Shown: positions 34,689-43,519 of the stretch, in pieces
How the letters are laid out: each line of letters opens with the position of its first letter
Numbering within the stretch: position 1 is the first letter of the stretch
Assembly (NCBI GenBank): GCA_027682205.1
Contig: JAQDAD010000001.1
Coordinates: 558,001-622,000 of the forward strand
From: Streptococcaceae bacterium AF54-32pH5A
Lineage (GTDB): Bacteria; Bacillota; Bacilli; Lactobacillales; Streptococcaceae
Reading direction: 5' to 3'
Length of the DNA stretch: 64,000 nucleotides
The notes under the pieces: generated by a model
Databases searched by the model: none
Seen by the model: only the letters and a program-made list of their open reading frames with translations
What the model was told of the DNA's origin: nothing
Made by a program: the position numbers and the translations under genes

Positions 34689-35867
34689 TTATTTTTCCAT
34701 AAATTGATGCAAGCGACGAATAGCTTCTTTCAAAGTATCCAAGTCTGTGGCATAGCTGAGACGAACATTTTCTGGCGCCCCAAATCCTGCTCCCGTAATC
34801 AAGGCAAGACCGACTTCCTCAAGAATAGCCGTTGTAAAGTCCGTCACATCGGTATAGCCCTTCATCTCCATCGCTTTTTTAACATTTGGGAAAAGATAGA
34901 AAGCTCCTTGGGGCTTGACAACTTCAAATCCTGGTACTTGGCACAAGAGAGGATAAATGGTATTCAATCGTTCCTCAAATGCTTGGCGCATGATTTCGAC
35001 AGAGTCTTGTGGTCCAGTTAGGGCTTCAATGGTAGCATATTGTGATACGGCAGTCAGGTTTGAGGTTGTTTGACCTGTTAGTTTGCTCATAGCAGCGATA
35101 ATCTCAGGATTTCCCACCGCATAACCTACCCGCCAACCAGTCATGGCATATGCTTTAGATACACCGTTGATGACAATGGTTTGCTTGCGAATAGCTTCTG
35201 ACAGGCTAGAAATTGGAACAAATTCATTTCCATTATAAACCAGACGTCCGTAGATATCATCTGCTAGGATAAGGACATCATGCTCTACCGCCCAATCTCC
35301 GATAGCCAGCAATTCCTCACGATTGTAAATCATACCGGTCGGATTCGATGGTGAATTGAGAACCAATACCTTGGTCTTATCTGTTCGAGCTGCTTCTAGC
35401 TGCTCGACTGTTACTTTAAAGTGATTGTCTTCCTTGGCTTGGACAAAGACCGGCACACCTTCTGCCATCTTGACTTGGTCTCCATAACTGACCCAGTATG
35501 GTGTAGGGATAATGACCTCGTCACCTGGATTGACCACGGCCATAAAGAAAGTGTAGAGAGAGAATTTAGCGCCTGTGGCAAAAGTAACCTCATTGGCCGC
35601 TACGGAATACCCATAGTAGCTTTCAAAATAGGTATTAACCGCCGCTTTTAACTCGGGCAGCCCTGAAGCAACTGTATAAAAGGAAGCTCGTCCATCACGA
35701 ATGGCTTCCACCGCTGCATCCTGAATGTTTTCAGGAGTATGAAAATCAGGCTGTCCCAAGGTTAAGAAAAGAACATCCTTTCCTTGAGCTTTTAATGCTT
35801 TGGCTCTTGCATCACTAGCTAGAGTGACGCTTTCTTCCATTTCTAGTACACGTTTGGATAGTTTCAT
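34689..35867 (-). CDS. aspC: pyridoxal-phosphate aminotransferase (aspartate/aromatic type)
   Basis: A 392-residue fold type I aminotransferase of class I. LVLNSPSNPTGMIYNREE (about 168-185), ILADDIYGRLVYNG and the cofactor lysine in VINGVSKAYAMTGWRVGYAVG (about 233-253), with R in the last segment, are clear. Relatives make aspartate from oxaloacetate or act on aromatic amino acids; aspartate is plausible, as asnS is next. It follows the tseB-like gene by 9 bp. Confidence 0.88.
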   Translation of the reverse strand: MKLSKRVLEMEESVTLASDARAKALKAQGKDVLFLTLGQPDFHTPENIQDAAVEAIRDGRASFYTVASGLPELKAAVNTYFESYYGYSVAANEVTFATGAKFSLYTFFMAVVNPGDEVIIPTPYWVSYGDQVKMAEGVPVFVQAKEDNHFKVTVEQLEAARTDKTKVLVLNSPSNPTGMIYNREELLAIGDWAVEHDVLILADDIYGRLVYNGNEFVPISSLSEAIRKQTIVINGVSKAYAMTGWRVGYAVGNPEIIAAMSKLTGQTTSNLTAVSQYATIEALTGPQDSVEIMRQAFEERLNTIYPLLCQVPGFEVVKPQGAFYLFPNVKKAMEMKGYTDVTDFTTAILEEVGLALITGAGFGAPENVRLSYATDLDTLKEAIRRLHQFMEK

Positions 35868-35876
35868 ATGCCCTCC

Positions 35877-36353
35877 TTATTGGATCACTGCTCCTGTTTC
35901 AAAATCGACTAGATAGTACTGGTTTCCTGACTTAACTTCCCAAATTGGCTTGTCCTGATAACGACCAAAGGTGATCTTGTCAATGTCGCTAGCTCCTTTT
36001 TCCCTCGAAATCGTCGCCGCCTTGTCTTGAGAAATCCCCTTATCTAGCTGATAAACGTAAATCTTGTGGTCATTCTTTTCAATCAGTACGGCAATGGCCT
36101 CTTGCTTTTTATTATGCCCCAGAACGCTGTAATATGCTTCCAAACCATTAAAAAAATCAACCTGATCTGCCTTTTCCAATTCTGCATACTGCTTGGCTAG
36201 TTTTTCTCCCTCAACCCTAGCATCTTGATAAGGTTTCATGCTGAGCGATATCAGGTAAAGAAAGGAAGTAGTCATGACTAGCAATACTAGAGCAATGCCA
36301 ATTCCGTACTGTATAAGTAGCTTGTTTTTTGCTTTTTTCTGTCTTAGTTTCAC
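35877..36353 (-). CDS. tseB: TseB/YpmB-like membrane-anchored protein (DUF5590)
   Basis: A 158-residue protein with a basic N-terminus, one membrane segment (about 15-33) and an extracytoplasmic domain with KITFGRYQDKPIWEVKSGNQYYLVDFETGAVI, the DUF5590/PepSY-like pattern. In Bacillus subtilis the equivalent YpmB (TseB) affects cell wall elongation through a penicillin-binding protein. The order with aspC and asnS is conserved there too, which supports orthology. First gene of the operon. Confidence 0.78.
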   Translation of the reverse strand: MKLRQKKAKNKLLIQYGIGIALVLLVMTTSFLYLISLSMKPYQDARVEGEKLAKQYAELEKADQVDFFNGLEAYYSVLGHNKKQEAIAVLIEKNDHKIYVYQLDKGISQDKAATISREKGASDIDKITFGRYQDKPIWEVKSGNQYYLVDFETGAVIQ

Positions 36354-36437
36354 TCGTCTATTTTACCATCTCTCTTCCTTTATTACAAGTGAAGACAGGA
36401 ACATTCTAAGAATCTTTCCCTATAAAATCTATGCCTC

Positions 36438-36466
36438 TTGTATTTCTATTTGTTTATTGATAGAAT
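36438..36466 (+). promoter_or_regulatory. promoter of the MarR gene, start codon about at +1
   Basis: TTGTAT (36438-36443), 17 bp, TGA-TAGAAT (36461-36466, extended -10). The ATG begins 6 bp after the hexamer. Confidence 0.65.
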
Positions 36467-36472
36467 ACCCTT

Positions 36473-36919
36473 ATGAAAAAATATTTGAAAGAAAAAATTT
36501 CCCAAAATCAATTAGACTTGAAAACGGCTATCGTTCTCAATAAAGCGATGCGAAGTTTTAAACCTTATGAAACCAAGGCTGCTAAAGAACACGGATTAAC
36601 ACCCACTCAATTTTCCGTTCTGGAAACCCTCTATAGCAAGGGAGAACTGCGTATTCAGGATTTGATTGAAAAAATGCTAGCCACTTCTGGAAACATGACT
36701 GTTGTTATTCGAAACATGGTTCGAGATGGGTGGATTTCTAGAACTTGTGACCCCAAGGATCGTCGCTCTTTTTTCCTGAAACTAACACCAGCTGGACGCA
36801 AAAAAATTGAAGAGGTTCTTCCTGACCATATTAACTCTATTGTAGATGCTTTTAGTATCTTGGAAGATGGAGAAAAGGAAGACTTGATTCGAATTTTAAA
36901 AAAATTTAAAGATTTGTGA
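36473..36919 (+). CDS. MarR-family transcriptional regulator
   Basis: A 148-residue winged-helix protein: HGLTPTQFSVLETLYSKGELRIQDLIEKMLATSGNMTVVIRNMVRDGWI (about 42-90) is the recognition core, then RTCDPKDRRSFFLKLTPAGRKKIEE is the wing. No ribosome site is seen and the promoter ends 6 bp before the ATG, so translation is probably leaderless. It lies 90 bp before an FMN reductase gene, whose upstream region contains TTTGTT and AACAAA half-sites, so it probably controls that gene and itself. Confidence 0.87.
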   Translation: MKKYLKEKISQNQLDLKTAIVLNKAMRSFKPYETKAAKEHGLTPTQFSVLETLYSKGELRIQDLIEKMLATSGNMTVVIRNMVRDGWISRTCDPKDRRSFFLKLTPAGRKKIEEVLPDHINSIVDAFSILEDGEKEDLIRILKKFKDL

Positions 36920-37009
36920 GCAAAATTATTGCTAATTAGTATTATTTGTTGTAACATAGACGGTAACAAAAGAGTTCGCTCTTTAAATTTTAACTAAAGG
37001 AGACACATC

Positions 37010-37558
37010 ATGTCTAAAAAAGTACTATTTATCGTCGGATCACTACGCCAAGGTTCTTTCAACCACCAAATGGCCCTTGAAGCTGAAAAAGCACTTGCTG
37101 GAAAAGCGGAAGTTAGCTATCTTGATTATTCAGCTGTTCCCCTCTTCAGCCAAGATCTTGAAGTTCCAACTCATCCAGCTGTAGCTGCTGCTCCCGAAGC
37201 TGTCCTTGCTGCGGATGCCATCTGGATCTTCTCTCCAGTCTACAACTTCTCTATCCCTGGAACAGTGAAGAACTTGCTTGACTGGCTGAGCCGTGCCCTT
37301 GACCTATCAGATCCTTCAGGACCATCAGCCCTCCAAGACAAGTTTGTTACTGTCTCATCTGTGGCCAATGCAGGTCACGAACAACTCTTTGCTATTTACA
37401 AAGACCTCTTGCCATTTATCCGTACACAAGTCGTTGGCGACTTTACTGCTGCTCGTGTCAATGACTCTGCTTGGGCAGATGGAAAATTGGTGTTAGAAGA
37501 AACAACTGCTTCATCACTTGCCAAACAAGCTGACGACCTTCTTGCAGCCATCAACTAA
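37010..37558 (+). CDS. NADPH-dependent FMN reductase family protein
   Basis: A 182-residue flavodoxin-fold enzyme: FIVGSLRQGSFNHQMALEAEKAL (6-28) binds FMN phosphate, and IWIFSPVYNFSIPGTVKNLLDWLSR (about 72-96) is the second flavin loop. Members reduce quinones, azo dyes or FMN and protect against electrophiles. Regulation by the adjacent MarR gene suits that role. AAAGGAG precedes the ATG and a strong terminator follows. Confidence 0.85.
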   Translation: MSKKVLFIVGSLRQGSFNHQMALEAEKALAGKAEVSYLDYSAVPLFSQDLEVPTHPAVAAAPEAVLAADAIWIFSPVYNFSIPGTVKNLLDWLSRALDLSDPSGPSALQDKFVTVSSVANAGHEQLFAIYKDLLPFIRTQVVGDFTAARVNDSAWADGKLVLEETTASSLAKQADDLLAAIN

Positions 37559-37565
37559 TTAAACA

Positions 37566-37591
37566 AAAACCAGCTCACATGAGCTGGTTTT
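37566..37591. terminator. bidirectional terminator between the FMN reductase gene and yaaA
   Basis: AAAACCAGCTCA-CA-TGAGCTGGTTTT, a perfect 12-bp stem with A and T on the two sides. Confidence 0.85.
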
Positions 37592-38318
37592 ATACTTGTT
37601 TCACAAAGACGAGTTCTAAGTCACTTGATAAATCAGGTCGGTAGTCAAAGCCTGCAAAGCGGAGCTTACGAGCTTGCTCAACTGTTTGGACTTGCCCTTC
37701 TATCAAGGCGGTCAAAAAGGCACCACGCGCTTTCTTTGAAATGGTTGAGTGGATTTTCAACTGGCCTGCCTTGTCCTCCATAAATTTGAAGGTCACCATC
37801 TTTTCTCTGATTTCCTTAGAAAATACGGTTTCAAACTCTGATGACAAGAGGGAAAATATCAAGTCCTCATCCTGTAGCGCCTCATCGTAGGCTGATTTCC
37901 AATGACTTTTTAGGGTTTTTCCAGCCACTTTTAACTTCATCAAAAAGTCCAAACGGTGAGGAGCCATAGGTGATAAGGCTGGGACAACGCCATACAAAGC
38001 CGAGGTAATTAGGACATGATTCTCAAGATAGGCTTGTTCTGCCCTGCTCAGCTTGTCTCGTTTGATGTGACGGTACATGAGACCATCAAATAGTTTCAAG
38101 GCTGGATAATGTTTAGCCCTCTGATCTTTTAGAGCTTGAATATGAGCGTGCTCTTCTTCTGCTTTCTCGGCAGATACCTTATAAAAGGTCTCTAATTCAC
38201 TAGCTGGGTAGTGCGCCAGTGAGTCAAGAACTGCCTGACTTTCTTCCCTCAAGGGGAGCGCTTCGGTACAAGGAAGGTCTGTGTTCATTTCTTTTGCTGT
38301 TGGGATTAAAATTTTCAT
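37590..38318 (-). CDS. yaaA: YaaA peroxide-stress protein (DUF328)
   Basis: A 242-residue YaaA/DUF328 protein: MKILIPTAKEMN at the start, KLFDGLMYRHIKRDKLSRAEQAYL and LITSALYGVVPALSPMAPHRLDF in the middle, FLTALIEGQVQTVEQARKLRFAGFDYRP at the end. In E. coli YaaA limits free iron during peroxide stress. Single-gene unit, ending in the shared terminator. Confidence 0.9.
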   Translation of the reverse strand: MKILIPTAKEMNTDLPCTEALPLREESQAVLDSLAHYPASELETFYKVSAEKAEEEHAHIQALKDQRAKHYPALKLFDGLMYRHIKRDKLSRAEQAYLENHVLITSALYGVVPALSPMAPHRLDFLMKLKVAGKTLKSHWKSAYDEALQDEDLIFSLLSSEFETVFSKEIREKMVTFKFMEDKAGQLKIHSTISKKARGAFLTALIEGQVQTVEQARKLRFAGFDYRPDLSSDLELVFVKQV

Positions 38319-38365
38319 ATTGTTAGTGTAGCATATTTTTCAATCACGACCAAGAATTTCATCTG

Positions 38366-38392
38366 AAAAACCTCGGTTTATACCGAGGTTTC
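38366..38392 (-). terminator. terminator of the 531-residue membrane protein gene
   Basis: AAACCTCGGT-ATAA-ACCGAGGTTTTTC on the minus strand, directly after the stop. Confidence 0.85.
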
Positions 38393-38394
38393 TT

Positions 38395-39990
38395 TTACTT
38401 GACTTTAAATGTTTTGAGGAAATTATCTTTTCCAACCTGACCTTCGAAGGATTGGCCATTTTCTAGATAAGGAAGGTCGTCTGACACTGAAGCCTTGACT
38501 TTATAAATCTTGCCATCAACTTTGAAGAAGTATACGGTATCACCCTTGATGACAGCTGATTTAAGGTCTGAGACCACTCCCTTGATGTTTTCTACCGTTT
38601 CATTATCCAGCTCGAGGTCATTTTTATTGGCATATTTACTGAGGAGTTCATCTACCGTAGCTGCTACGATGACGTTTTGGTACTCTACTGCATCGACCAA
38701 AGCATACTCCTTGACCAAGCCTGCATTATCCTTCAAGCCCATGATATAGAGTGGTTTGTCGTTGAGATTGACAAGGATAGGGAAGGTAGCCTTGTAGGCT
38801 TTCTCTTGAACTGCTCCTTCTGCGGAAGCACGGGCAGATTCTTCGGTTGCTGATGCTAGATTGTACTTGGTGATTTCTCCAGTGCGCATATTTTCAAGGA
38901 TAAATCCTAGATTACTTTCGTCGGCATTTGCTGAAGTCACCCCCGTGTAGAGATAAATGTCATTTCCGATAGAAAGATAGTTATAGCCCTCTGTCGTTTG
39001 GGTAACATTTTTCTTAGAAATCAAGGCATTCCAGAAGCCGTCTTTATACTTGCCGTTGTAGTTGATTTGCTGGATGGTTTCTTCGGCTGGATAGACACGA
39101 TCCACCCATTCTGGCACTTCATCCAAGCTATATTCCTTGGTTTCTCCATTAGTAGCATCCAAGATAATAACAGATGAAGGTCGAGGTACTCCTAGACCAA
39201 ACTGTTTTTGATAAACGGTTGCTACATAGAAAGGATTGCCTTCATCATCCACCTCAAAAGATGGGGTTTTAAAAATCTTGGTCGGATACTTGATCCGAAG
39301 ATGACGTTTGACGTCACGGTTAAAATACTCGGAGTCCGAATACTTCATCGGTGTTTTTAAATCTACCAATTCCGCATTTCCTGTCACCATATCAACCTTG
39401 ATATACTCGCCAATTCCCTTGGACTGATTATTAAACCATTTAATGGGATCGGCATACTCCAGAGGGGTTACCCGATAGGGTTTGCCATCTACTGTTAACT
39501 GCGTGTAGGTATCTGCTGCTACGTACTGAGAAACCTTATCCGTCAAAGATCCTAGGTAACGGTCACCAATTTTTTCAGCAGTACTACGATCTAAAATCGG
39601 AACCTTACTGGTATCGCTCTTAGGAAAATCTTTAAAGTCTTTTTCTGTGATAGACACCACATTAGCATAGTTTTTTGCTTGGAAAAAGCTAGAAGTTACT
39701 AGGCTAACCAGACCAGCAAGGGCAAAGATAAGGCCTGCAGCCAGTAACAATCCTCCACCTAATTTATTAAAATGAAGCCCTTCTAGATTGAGTTCGTTGG
39801 CAACCTTGCCATGACGTACATGAACCGTCTTGAGAAGATTGGTATCCTTGCGGAAACTAAACAAAATTCCCATCACCACCAAATGTCCACAGAGAAAGAA
39901 GATGAATTCCCAGCTAGTAAGATTGAAGGGTGGCAAAAAGATATACCAAGTCGTTGCGATAAAAACAAGTTCAAAGAGTATGCGCTTCAT
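38395..39990 (-). CDS. conserved membrane protein with large extracytoplasmic domain, unknown function
   Basis: A 531-residue protein. The N-terminus has hydrophobic segments at about 4-20, 27-44 and 77-100, followed by a 430-residue soluble part rich in beta-type sequence and charged residues, with repeats of the kind DGKPYRVTPLEYADPIKWF, VDDEGNPFYVATVYQ and NLNDKPLYIMGLKD. It may be exposed outside the membrane. I do not recognise a domain. It is 11 bp downstream of the deformylase-like gene, so the pair is co-transcribed. Pneumococcus has the same neighbour from memory. Confidence 0.65.
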   Translation of the reverse strand: MKRILFELVFIATTWYIFLPPFNLTSWEFIFFLCGHLVVMGILFSFRKDTNLLKTVHVRHGKVANELNLEGLHFNKLGGGLLLAAGLIFALAGLVSLVTSSFFQAKNYANVVSITEKDFKDFPKSDTSKVPILDRSTAEKIGDRYLGSLTDKVSQYVAADTYTQLTVDGKPYRVTPLEYADPIKWFNNQSKGIGEYIKVDMVTGNAELVDLKTPMKYSDSEYFNRDVKRHLRIKYPTKIFKTPSFEVDDEGNPFYVATVYQKQFGLGVPRPSSVIILDATNGETKEYSLDEVPEWVDRVYPAEETIQQINYNGKYKDGFWNALISKKNVTQTTEGYNYLSIGNDIYLYTGVTSANADESNLGFILENMRTGEITKYNLASATEESARASAEGAVQEKAYKATFPILVNLNDKPLYIMGLKDNAGLVKEYALVDAVEYQNVIVAATVDELLSKYANKNDLELDNETVENIKGVVSDLKSAVIKGDTVYFFKVDGKIYKVKASVSDDLPYLENGQSFEGQVGKDNFLKTFKVK

Positions 39991-40001
39991 CTGAGTTCCT
40001 C

Positions 40002-40412
40002 CTAAATAATCCGTCCTTCCAAATGATCCAGTTCATGTTGGCATATCTGAGCTGGAAAACCTGTTAGCGTAATAGTCTGTTCCTGCCACTTGCTATCGCG
40101 ATAGGATACCGTAATCGTTTCATAACGAGTCGTCGTTCGAACCCCAGTCAAAGACAAACAACCTTCCTCTGTCTCGTAAGGTCCTTCGTAGGAAAGGAGC
40201 ATGGGATTAAACATGACCATGGGAACTAGGCCAAGATTAAAGACAATCACGCGCTTCTGCACACCAATCATGTTAGCCGCCAAACCGACACAGGTCTCGC
40301 GATTAGCCAGCAGGGTATCCTGCAAATCCTTAGCCAGATAAAGGTCTTCCTGACTTGCAGGTTTCGAGACCTGCGACAAGAATAAGACATCTCGGACAAT
40401 TTTCTTTTCCAT
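40002..40412 (-). CDS. peptide deformylase-like protein with altered motif 1
   Basis: A 136-residue deformylase-family protein. Motif 2 EEGCLS and motif 3 QHELDHLEG, which supply the metal ligands Cys, His, His and the catalytic Glu, are intact. Motif 1 reads VGLAANMIG where active deformylases have GLAAPQIG, so the glutamine that stabilises the transition state is replaced by methionine. It is also shorter than the main deformylase of Gram-positive bacteria. It may be a weak or altered enzyme; the housekeeping Def must be elsewhere. Confidence 0.82.
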   Translation of the reverse strand: MEKKIVRDVLFLSQVSKPASQEDLYLAKDLQDTLLANRETCVGLAANMIGVQKRVIVFNLGLVPMVMFNPMLLSYEGPYETEEGCLSLTGVRTTTRYETITVSYRDSKWQEQTITLTGFPAQICQHELDHLEGRII

Positions 40413-40484
40413 TCTCTTACGCTCCTTAAAACTTTACTTTATTATAGCACAAAAGGGGGCAACTTCCAGTCCTTTCCCTCAAAT

Positions 40485-40512
40485 GCAAAAAAAGCCATCC
40501 GAAGATGACTTT
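40485..40512 (-). terminator. terminator of caxP
   Basis: AAAGTCATC-TTCG-GATGGCTTTTTTT on the minus strand, right after the ATPase stop. Confidence 0.85.
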
Positions 40513-40516
40513 CTTT

Positions 40517-43213
40517 TTAAATCGCGTTCTTATCAAGACCAAGTTTACGTTGAACAAACTTAACGATTTCTACGATAAGAATCATTGAGAAGCTTCCAGC
40601 TAGAACAATAGCCCATTGCGATAAGTCTAGTTTGGTTACGTGGAAGATACCTTCAAGGGGTTCTACGACGATAGTTGCCATCAAGAGGATAAAGGATACC
40701 AAGATTGACCAGTTAAAGGTCTTAGACTTGAATGGTCCAACTGTCAAGATGGATTGGTAAACAGACTTCACATTGTAGGCATGGAAGAGTTGGATCAAAC
40801 CGAGTGTTGCAAAGGCCATCGTAAGGGCATCTGCGTGAATGGCTTGATTATCTCCCACATGAACTGGGTAGACAAGGGCGAGACCATAAACGGCCAGAAC
40901 AAGGGCACCTTGAAGGAGACCTTGATAGATGATGGAGCTCATGACACCACCAGAGAAGAAGCTTGACTTACGTCCACGTGGTTTGTGGGTCATAACACCA
41001 GGCTCAGCAGGTTCAACGCCAAGAGCGATAGCTGGGAAAGTATCGGTTACCAAGTTGATCCACAAGAGATGAACTGGCTGTAGAACATCCCAACCAAACA
41101 AGGTTGATAGGAAGATGGTCAAAACTTCAGCCGTATTGGCAGAAAGAAGATATTGAATAGTCTTTTGAATGTTTGAGAAGACCTTACGTCCTTCTTCAAC
41201 TGCGACGATAATAGTCGCAAAGTTATCATCGGCAAGAATCATATCAGAAGCACCCTTAGAAACCTCTGTACCAGTGATTCCCATACCGATACCGATATCA
41301 GCTGTTTTCAGAGCTGGCGCATCATTGACACCGTCACCTGTCATGGCAACGACCTTACCTTGGTTTTGCCAAGCTTTCACGATACGAACCTTGTGTTCTG
41401 GAGATACACGCGCGTACACAGAGTATTGACCAACTACTTTTTCAAATTCTTCATCAGAAAGTTCGTTGAGCTCAGCACCTGTCAAGACATGGTCTTCTGA
41501 GTCATTTTCATCGATGATTCCCAAACGTTTGGCAATGGCTTCCGCTGTGTCTTGGTGGTCACCAGTGATCATGATTGGACGAATTCCTGCTTCCTTAGCC
41601 ACACGAACAGCTTCTGCTGCTTCGGCACGCTCAGGATCAATCATCCCAATCAATCCAGTAAAGATCAAGTTGTTTTCCAGTTCTTCAGAAATGAGGTTTT
41701 CTGGAATGCTATCAATAATCTTATAGGCACCTGCAAGGACACGCAAGGCTTGGTGAGCCATTTCAGAGTTGTTTGTGTGAATTAAGTCATTGACTTTCCC
41801 ATCAATCGGAGCGACATCTCCAGCTTTATCACGAGCAACACAACGTTTCAAAAGTTGGTCTGGAGCTCCCTTAACCGCTACAAGGAATTTCCCATCTGGC
41901 AATGGATGAACAGTTGACATGAGCTTGCGATCCGAGTCAAATGGCAATTCAGCTACACGAGGATATTTCTCTAAAAATCCTTTAACATCATATCCCTTGT
42001 CCAAGGCATACTGGATGAAGGCTGTTTCCGTTGGATCCCCGATTAGGTTTCCTTCTGCATCAATCTTAGTATCATTCGCCAAAACAACTGAACGAAGAAG
42101 AGGCATGTCCAAGCCTAGTTCAATGTCATCAGCAGAGTCATGTAAGACAGCATCATAGAAGACTTTTTCGACGGTCATCTTGTTCATAGTCAGCGTACCA
42201 GTCTTATCAGAAGCGATGATTTCAGTTGAACCAAGTGTTTCTACTGCTGGCAACTTACGAACGATAGAATTACGTTTTGCCAAAACTTGAGTACCAAGGG
42301 CAAGAACGATGGTCACGATAGCAGGAAGTCCTTCTGGGATGGCTGCAACAGCAAGCGCAACAGAGGTCATCAACTCACCAAGTGGATTTTTACCTTGAAT
42401 GAAGACTCCGACTACAAAAGTAACCAAGGCAATGAGCAAAATTGCATAGGTCAAGACCTTAGAAAGGTTGTTCAAGTTTTGCTTGAGTGGTGTATCTGTC
42501 TCATCCGCATCTTGGAGCATGCCAGCGATATGACCAACTTCCGTGTACATACCTGTATTGACAACAACACCAAGACCACGACCATAAGTCACGTTTGAGT
42601 TTTGGAAGGCCATGTTCACACGGTCACCGATACCAGCATCTGCAGCGAGCTCGACAGTCAAGTCTTTTTCGACTGGAACAGACTCACCTGTCAAGGCTGC
42701 TTCTTCGATTTTAAGAGAATTGGCTTCTAGCAAACGTAGGTCTGCTGGTACCACGTCACCTGCTTCAAGGGCAACGATATCGCCTGGTACTAATTCTTTT
42801 GAGTCAATCTCAGCCATGTGCCCATCACGAATAACGCGAGCAGCTGGACTGGACATAGACTTGAGGGCTTCGATGGCTTCTTCTGCTTTTCCTTCTTGAT
42901 AAACACCAAAGGCAGCATTGATGATAACCACGGCTAGGATAATGATGGCATCTGCGATATCTTCCCCACCAGAAGTTACGACAGACAAGATGGCTGCAGC
43001 CACCAAAATAATAATCATCAAATCCTTAAACTGTTCAATGAATTTAACCAAGAGAGATTTTTTCTCACCCTCTTCGAGTTCATTACGTCCATATTCAGCA
43101 AGGCGTTTCTGTGCTTCGCTTGACGAAAGGCCTTGCTCAGTTGCTTCAACCGACTTCAAGACCTCTTCAGGACTTTGAGTATAAAACGCTTGGCGTTTTT
43201 GTTCTTTTGACAT
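40517..43213 (-). CDS. caxP: P2A-type cation-transporting ATPase CaxP/MgtA (Ca/Mn export)
   Basis: An 898-residue P-type ATPase of the SERCA-like group. The phosphorylation site is SDKTGTLTMNKMTVEK (about 338-353), with TGES in the actuator loop, KGAPDQLL in the nucleotide domain, and MTGDGVNDAPALKTADIGIGMG in the hinge; membrane motif PEGLPAIV and the C-terminal cation ATPase domain follow. The pneumococcal homologue (CaxP, also MgtA) exports calcium and manganese. I start at MSKEQKRQAFY because AAGGAGGAGAC is directly upstream; the frame is open 26 codons further. A yybP-ykoY riboswitch precedes it. Confidence 0.92.
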   Translation of the reverse strand: MSKEQKRQAFYTQSPEEVLKSVEATEQGLSSSEAQKRLAEYGRNELEEGEKKSLLVKFIEQFKDLMIIILVAAAILSVVTSGGEDIADAIIILAVVIINAAFGVYQEGKAEEAIEALKSMSSPAARVIRDGHMAEIDSKELVPGDIVALEAGDVVPADLRLLEANSLKIEEAALTGESVPVEKDLTVELAADAGIGDRVNMAFQNSNVTYGRGLGVVVNTGMYTEVGHIAGMLQDADETDTPLKQNLNNLSKVLTYAILLIALVTFVVGVFIQGKNPLGELMTSVALAVAAIPEGLPAIVTIVLALGTQVLAKRNSIVRKLPAVETLGSTEIIASDKTGTLTMNKMTVEKVFYDAVLHDSADDIELGLDMPLLRSVVLANDTKIDAEGNLIGDPTETAFIQYALDKGYDVKGFLEKYPRVAELPFDSDRKLMSTVHPLPDGKFLVAVKGAPDQLLKRCVARDKAGDVAPIDGKVNDLIHTNNSEMAHQALRVLAGAYKIIDSIPENLISEELENNLIFTGLIGMIDPERAEAAEAVRVAKEAGIRPIMITGDHQDTAEAIAKRLGIIDENDSEDHVLTGAELNELSDEEFEKVVGQYSVYARVSPEHKVRIVKAWQNQGKVVAMTGDGVNDAPALKTADIGIGMGITGTEVSKGASDMILADDNFATIIVAVEEGRKVFSNIQKTIQYLLSANTAEVLTIFLSTLFGWDVLQPVHLLWINLVTDTFPAIALGVEPAEPGVMTHKPRGRKSSFFSGGVMSSIIYQGLLQGALVLAVYGLALVYPVHVGDNQAIHADALTMAFATLGLIQLFHAYNVKSVYQSILTVGPFKSKTFNWSILVSFILLMATIVVEPLEGIFHVTKLDLSQWAIVLAGSFSMILIVEIVKFVQRKLGLDKNAI

Positions 43214-43270
43214 GTGTCTCCTCCTTGACTTTGTGTGCAAAACAAGCTCTCTTTTGGTTTTATGACAAAC

Positions 43271-43301
43271 AAAAAGAGACCTGTTAATCATAACAAGTCT
43301 C
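43271..43301 (-). terminator. expression-platform terminator of the Mn riboswitch
   Basis: GAGACTTGTTA pairs with TAACAGGTCTC (one G-U), followed by TTTTTG. It is mutually exclusive with the aptamer's 3' closing strand. Confidence 0.85.
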
Positions 43302-43395
43302 GCTGTTTAAGATAGCGCCGGAAAGCATACTTTGCAGTATACAATTCGGAATGACGACACTATCACAGGTTTCTGCCAGCTACTCCCTTGAGTAG
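43271..43395 (-). ncRNA. yybP-ykoY manganese riboswitch of caxP
   Basis: The 5' leader carries the conserved pieces of the yybP-ykoY class: AAGGGAGTAGC at the 5' side, GTCGTCATTCCG, then TTCCGGCGCTATCTT and ACAGCGAGACTT at the 3' side. The Mn-binding four-way fold uses the two C-rich loops. It is followed at once by GAGACTTGTTA-TGAT-TAACAGGTCTCTTTTTG, a perfect terminator whose 5' arm overlaps the aptamer's closing stem. Manganese binding should therefore prevent termination and turn on efflux. Recognition is by motif; the order and spacing are right. Confidence 0.9.
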
Positions 43396-43399
43396 TACT

Positions 43400-43427
43400 A
43401 TTATATCAAAATTGGGACAATTTTCAA
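43400..43427 (-). promoter_or_regulatory. promoter of the riboswitch-caxP transcript
   Basis: TTGAAA (43422-43427), 16 bp, TGA-TATAAT (43400-43405) on the minus strand. Confidence 0.7.
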
Positions 43428-43457
43428 GAATTAAAATCCGATGAAACAAGACTAAAT

Positions 43458-43486
43458 TTGAATTTTCCTTTGAAAACCAGTATAAT
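43458..43486 (+). promoter_or_regulatory. promoter of mntE
   Basis: TTGAAT (43458-43463), 17 bp, TATAAT (43481-43486), divergent from the caxP promoter. A GAAAGGAAG site precedes the ATG. Confidence 0.7.
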
Positions 43487-43519
43487 GGTAGAATATTATA
43501 CGACTAGAAAGGAAGCCCA

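Noticed and set aside
40002..40412. Housekeeping peptide deformylase (def)
   Set aside because: The motif 1 glutamine is missing and the length is short; I call it deformylase-like.
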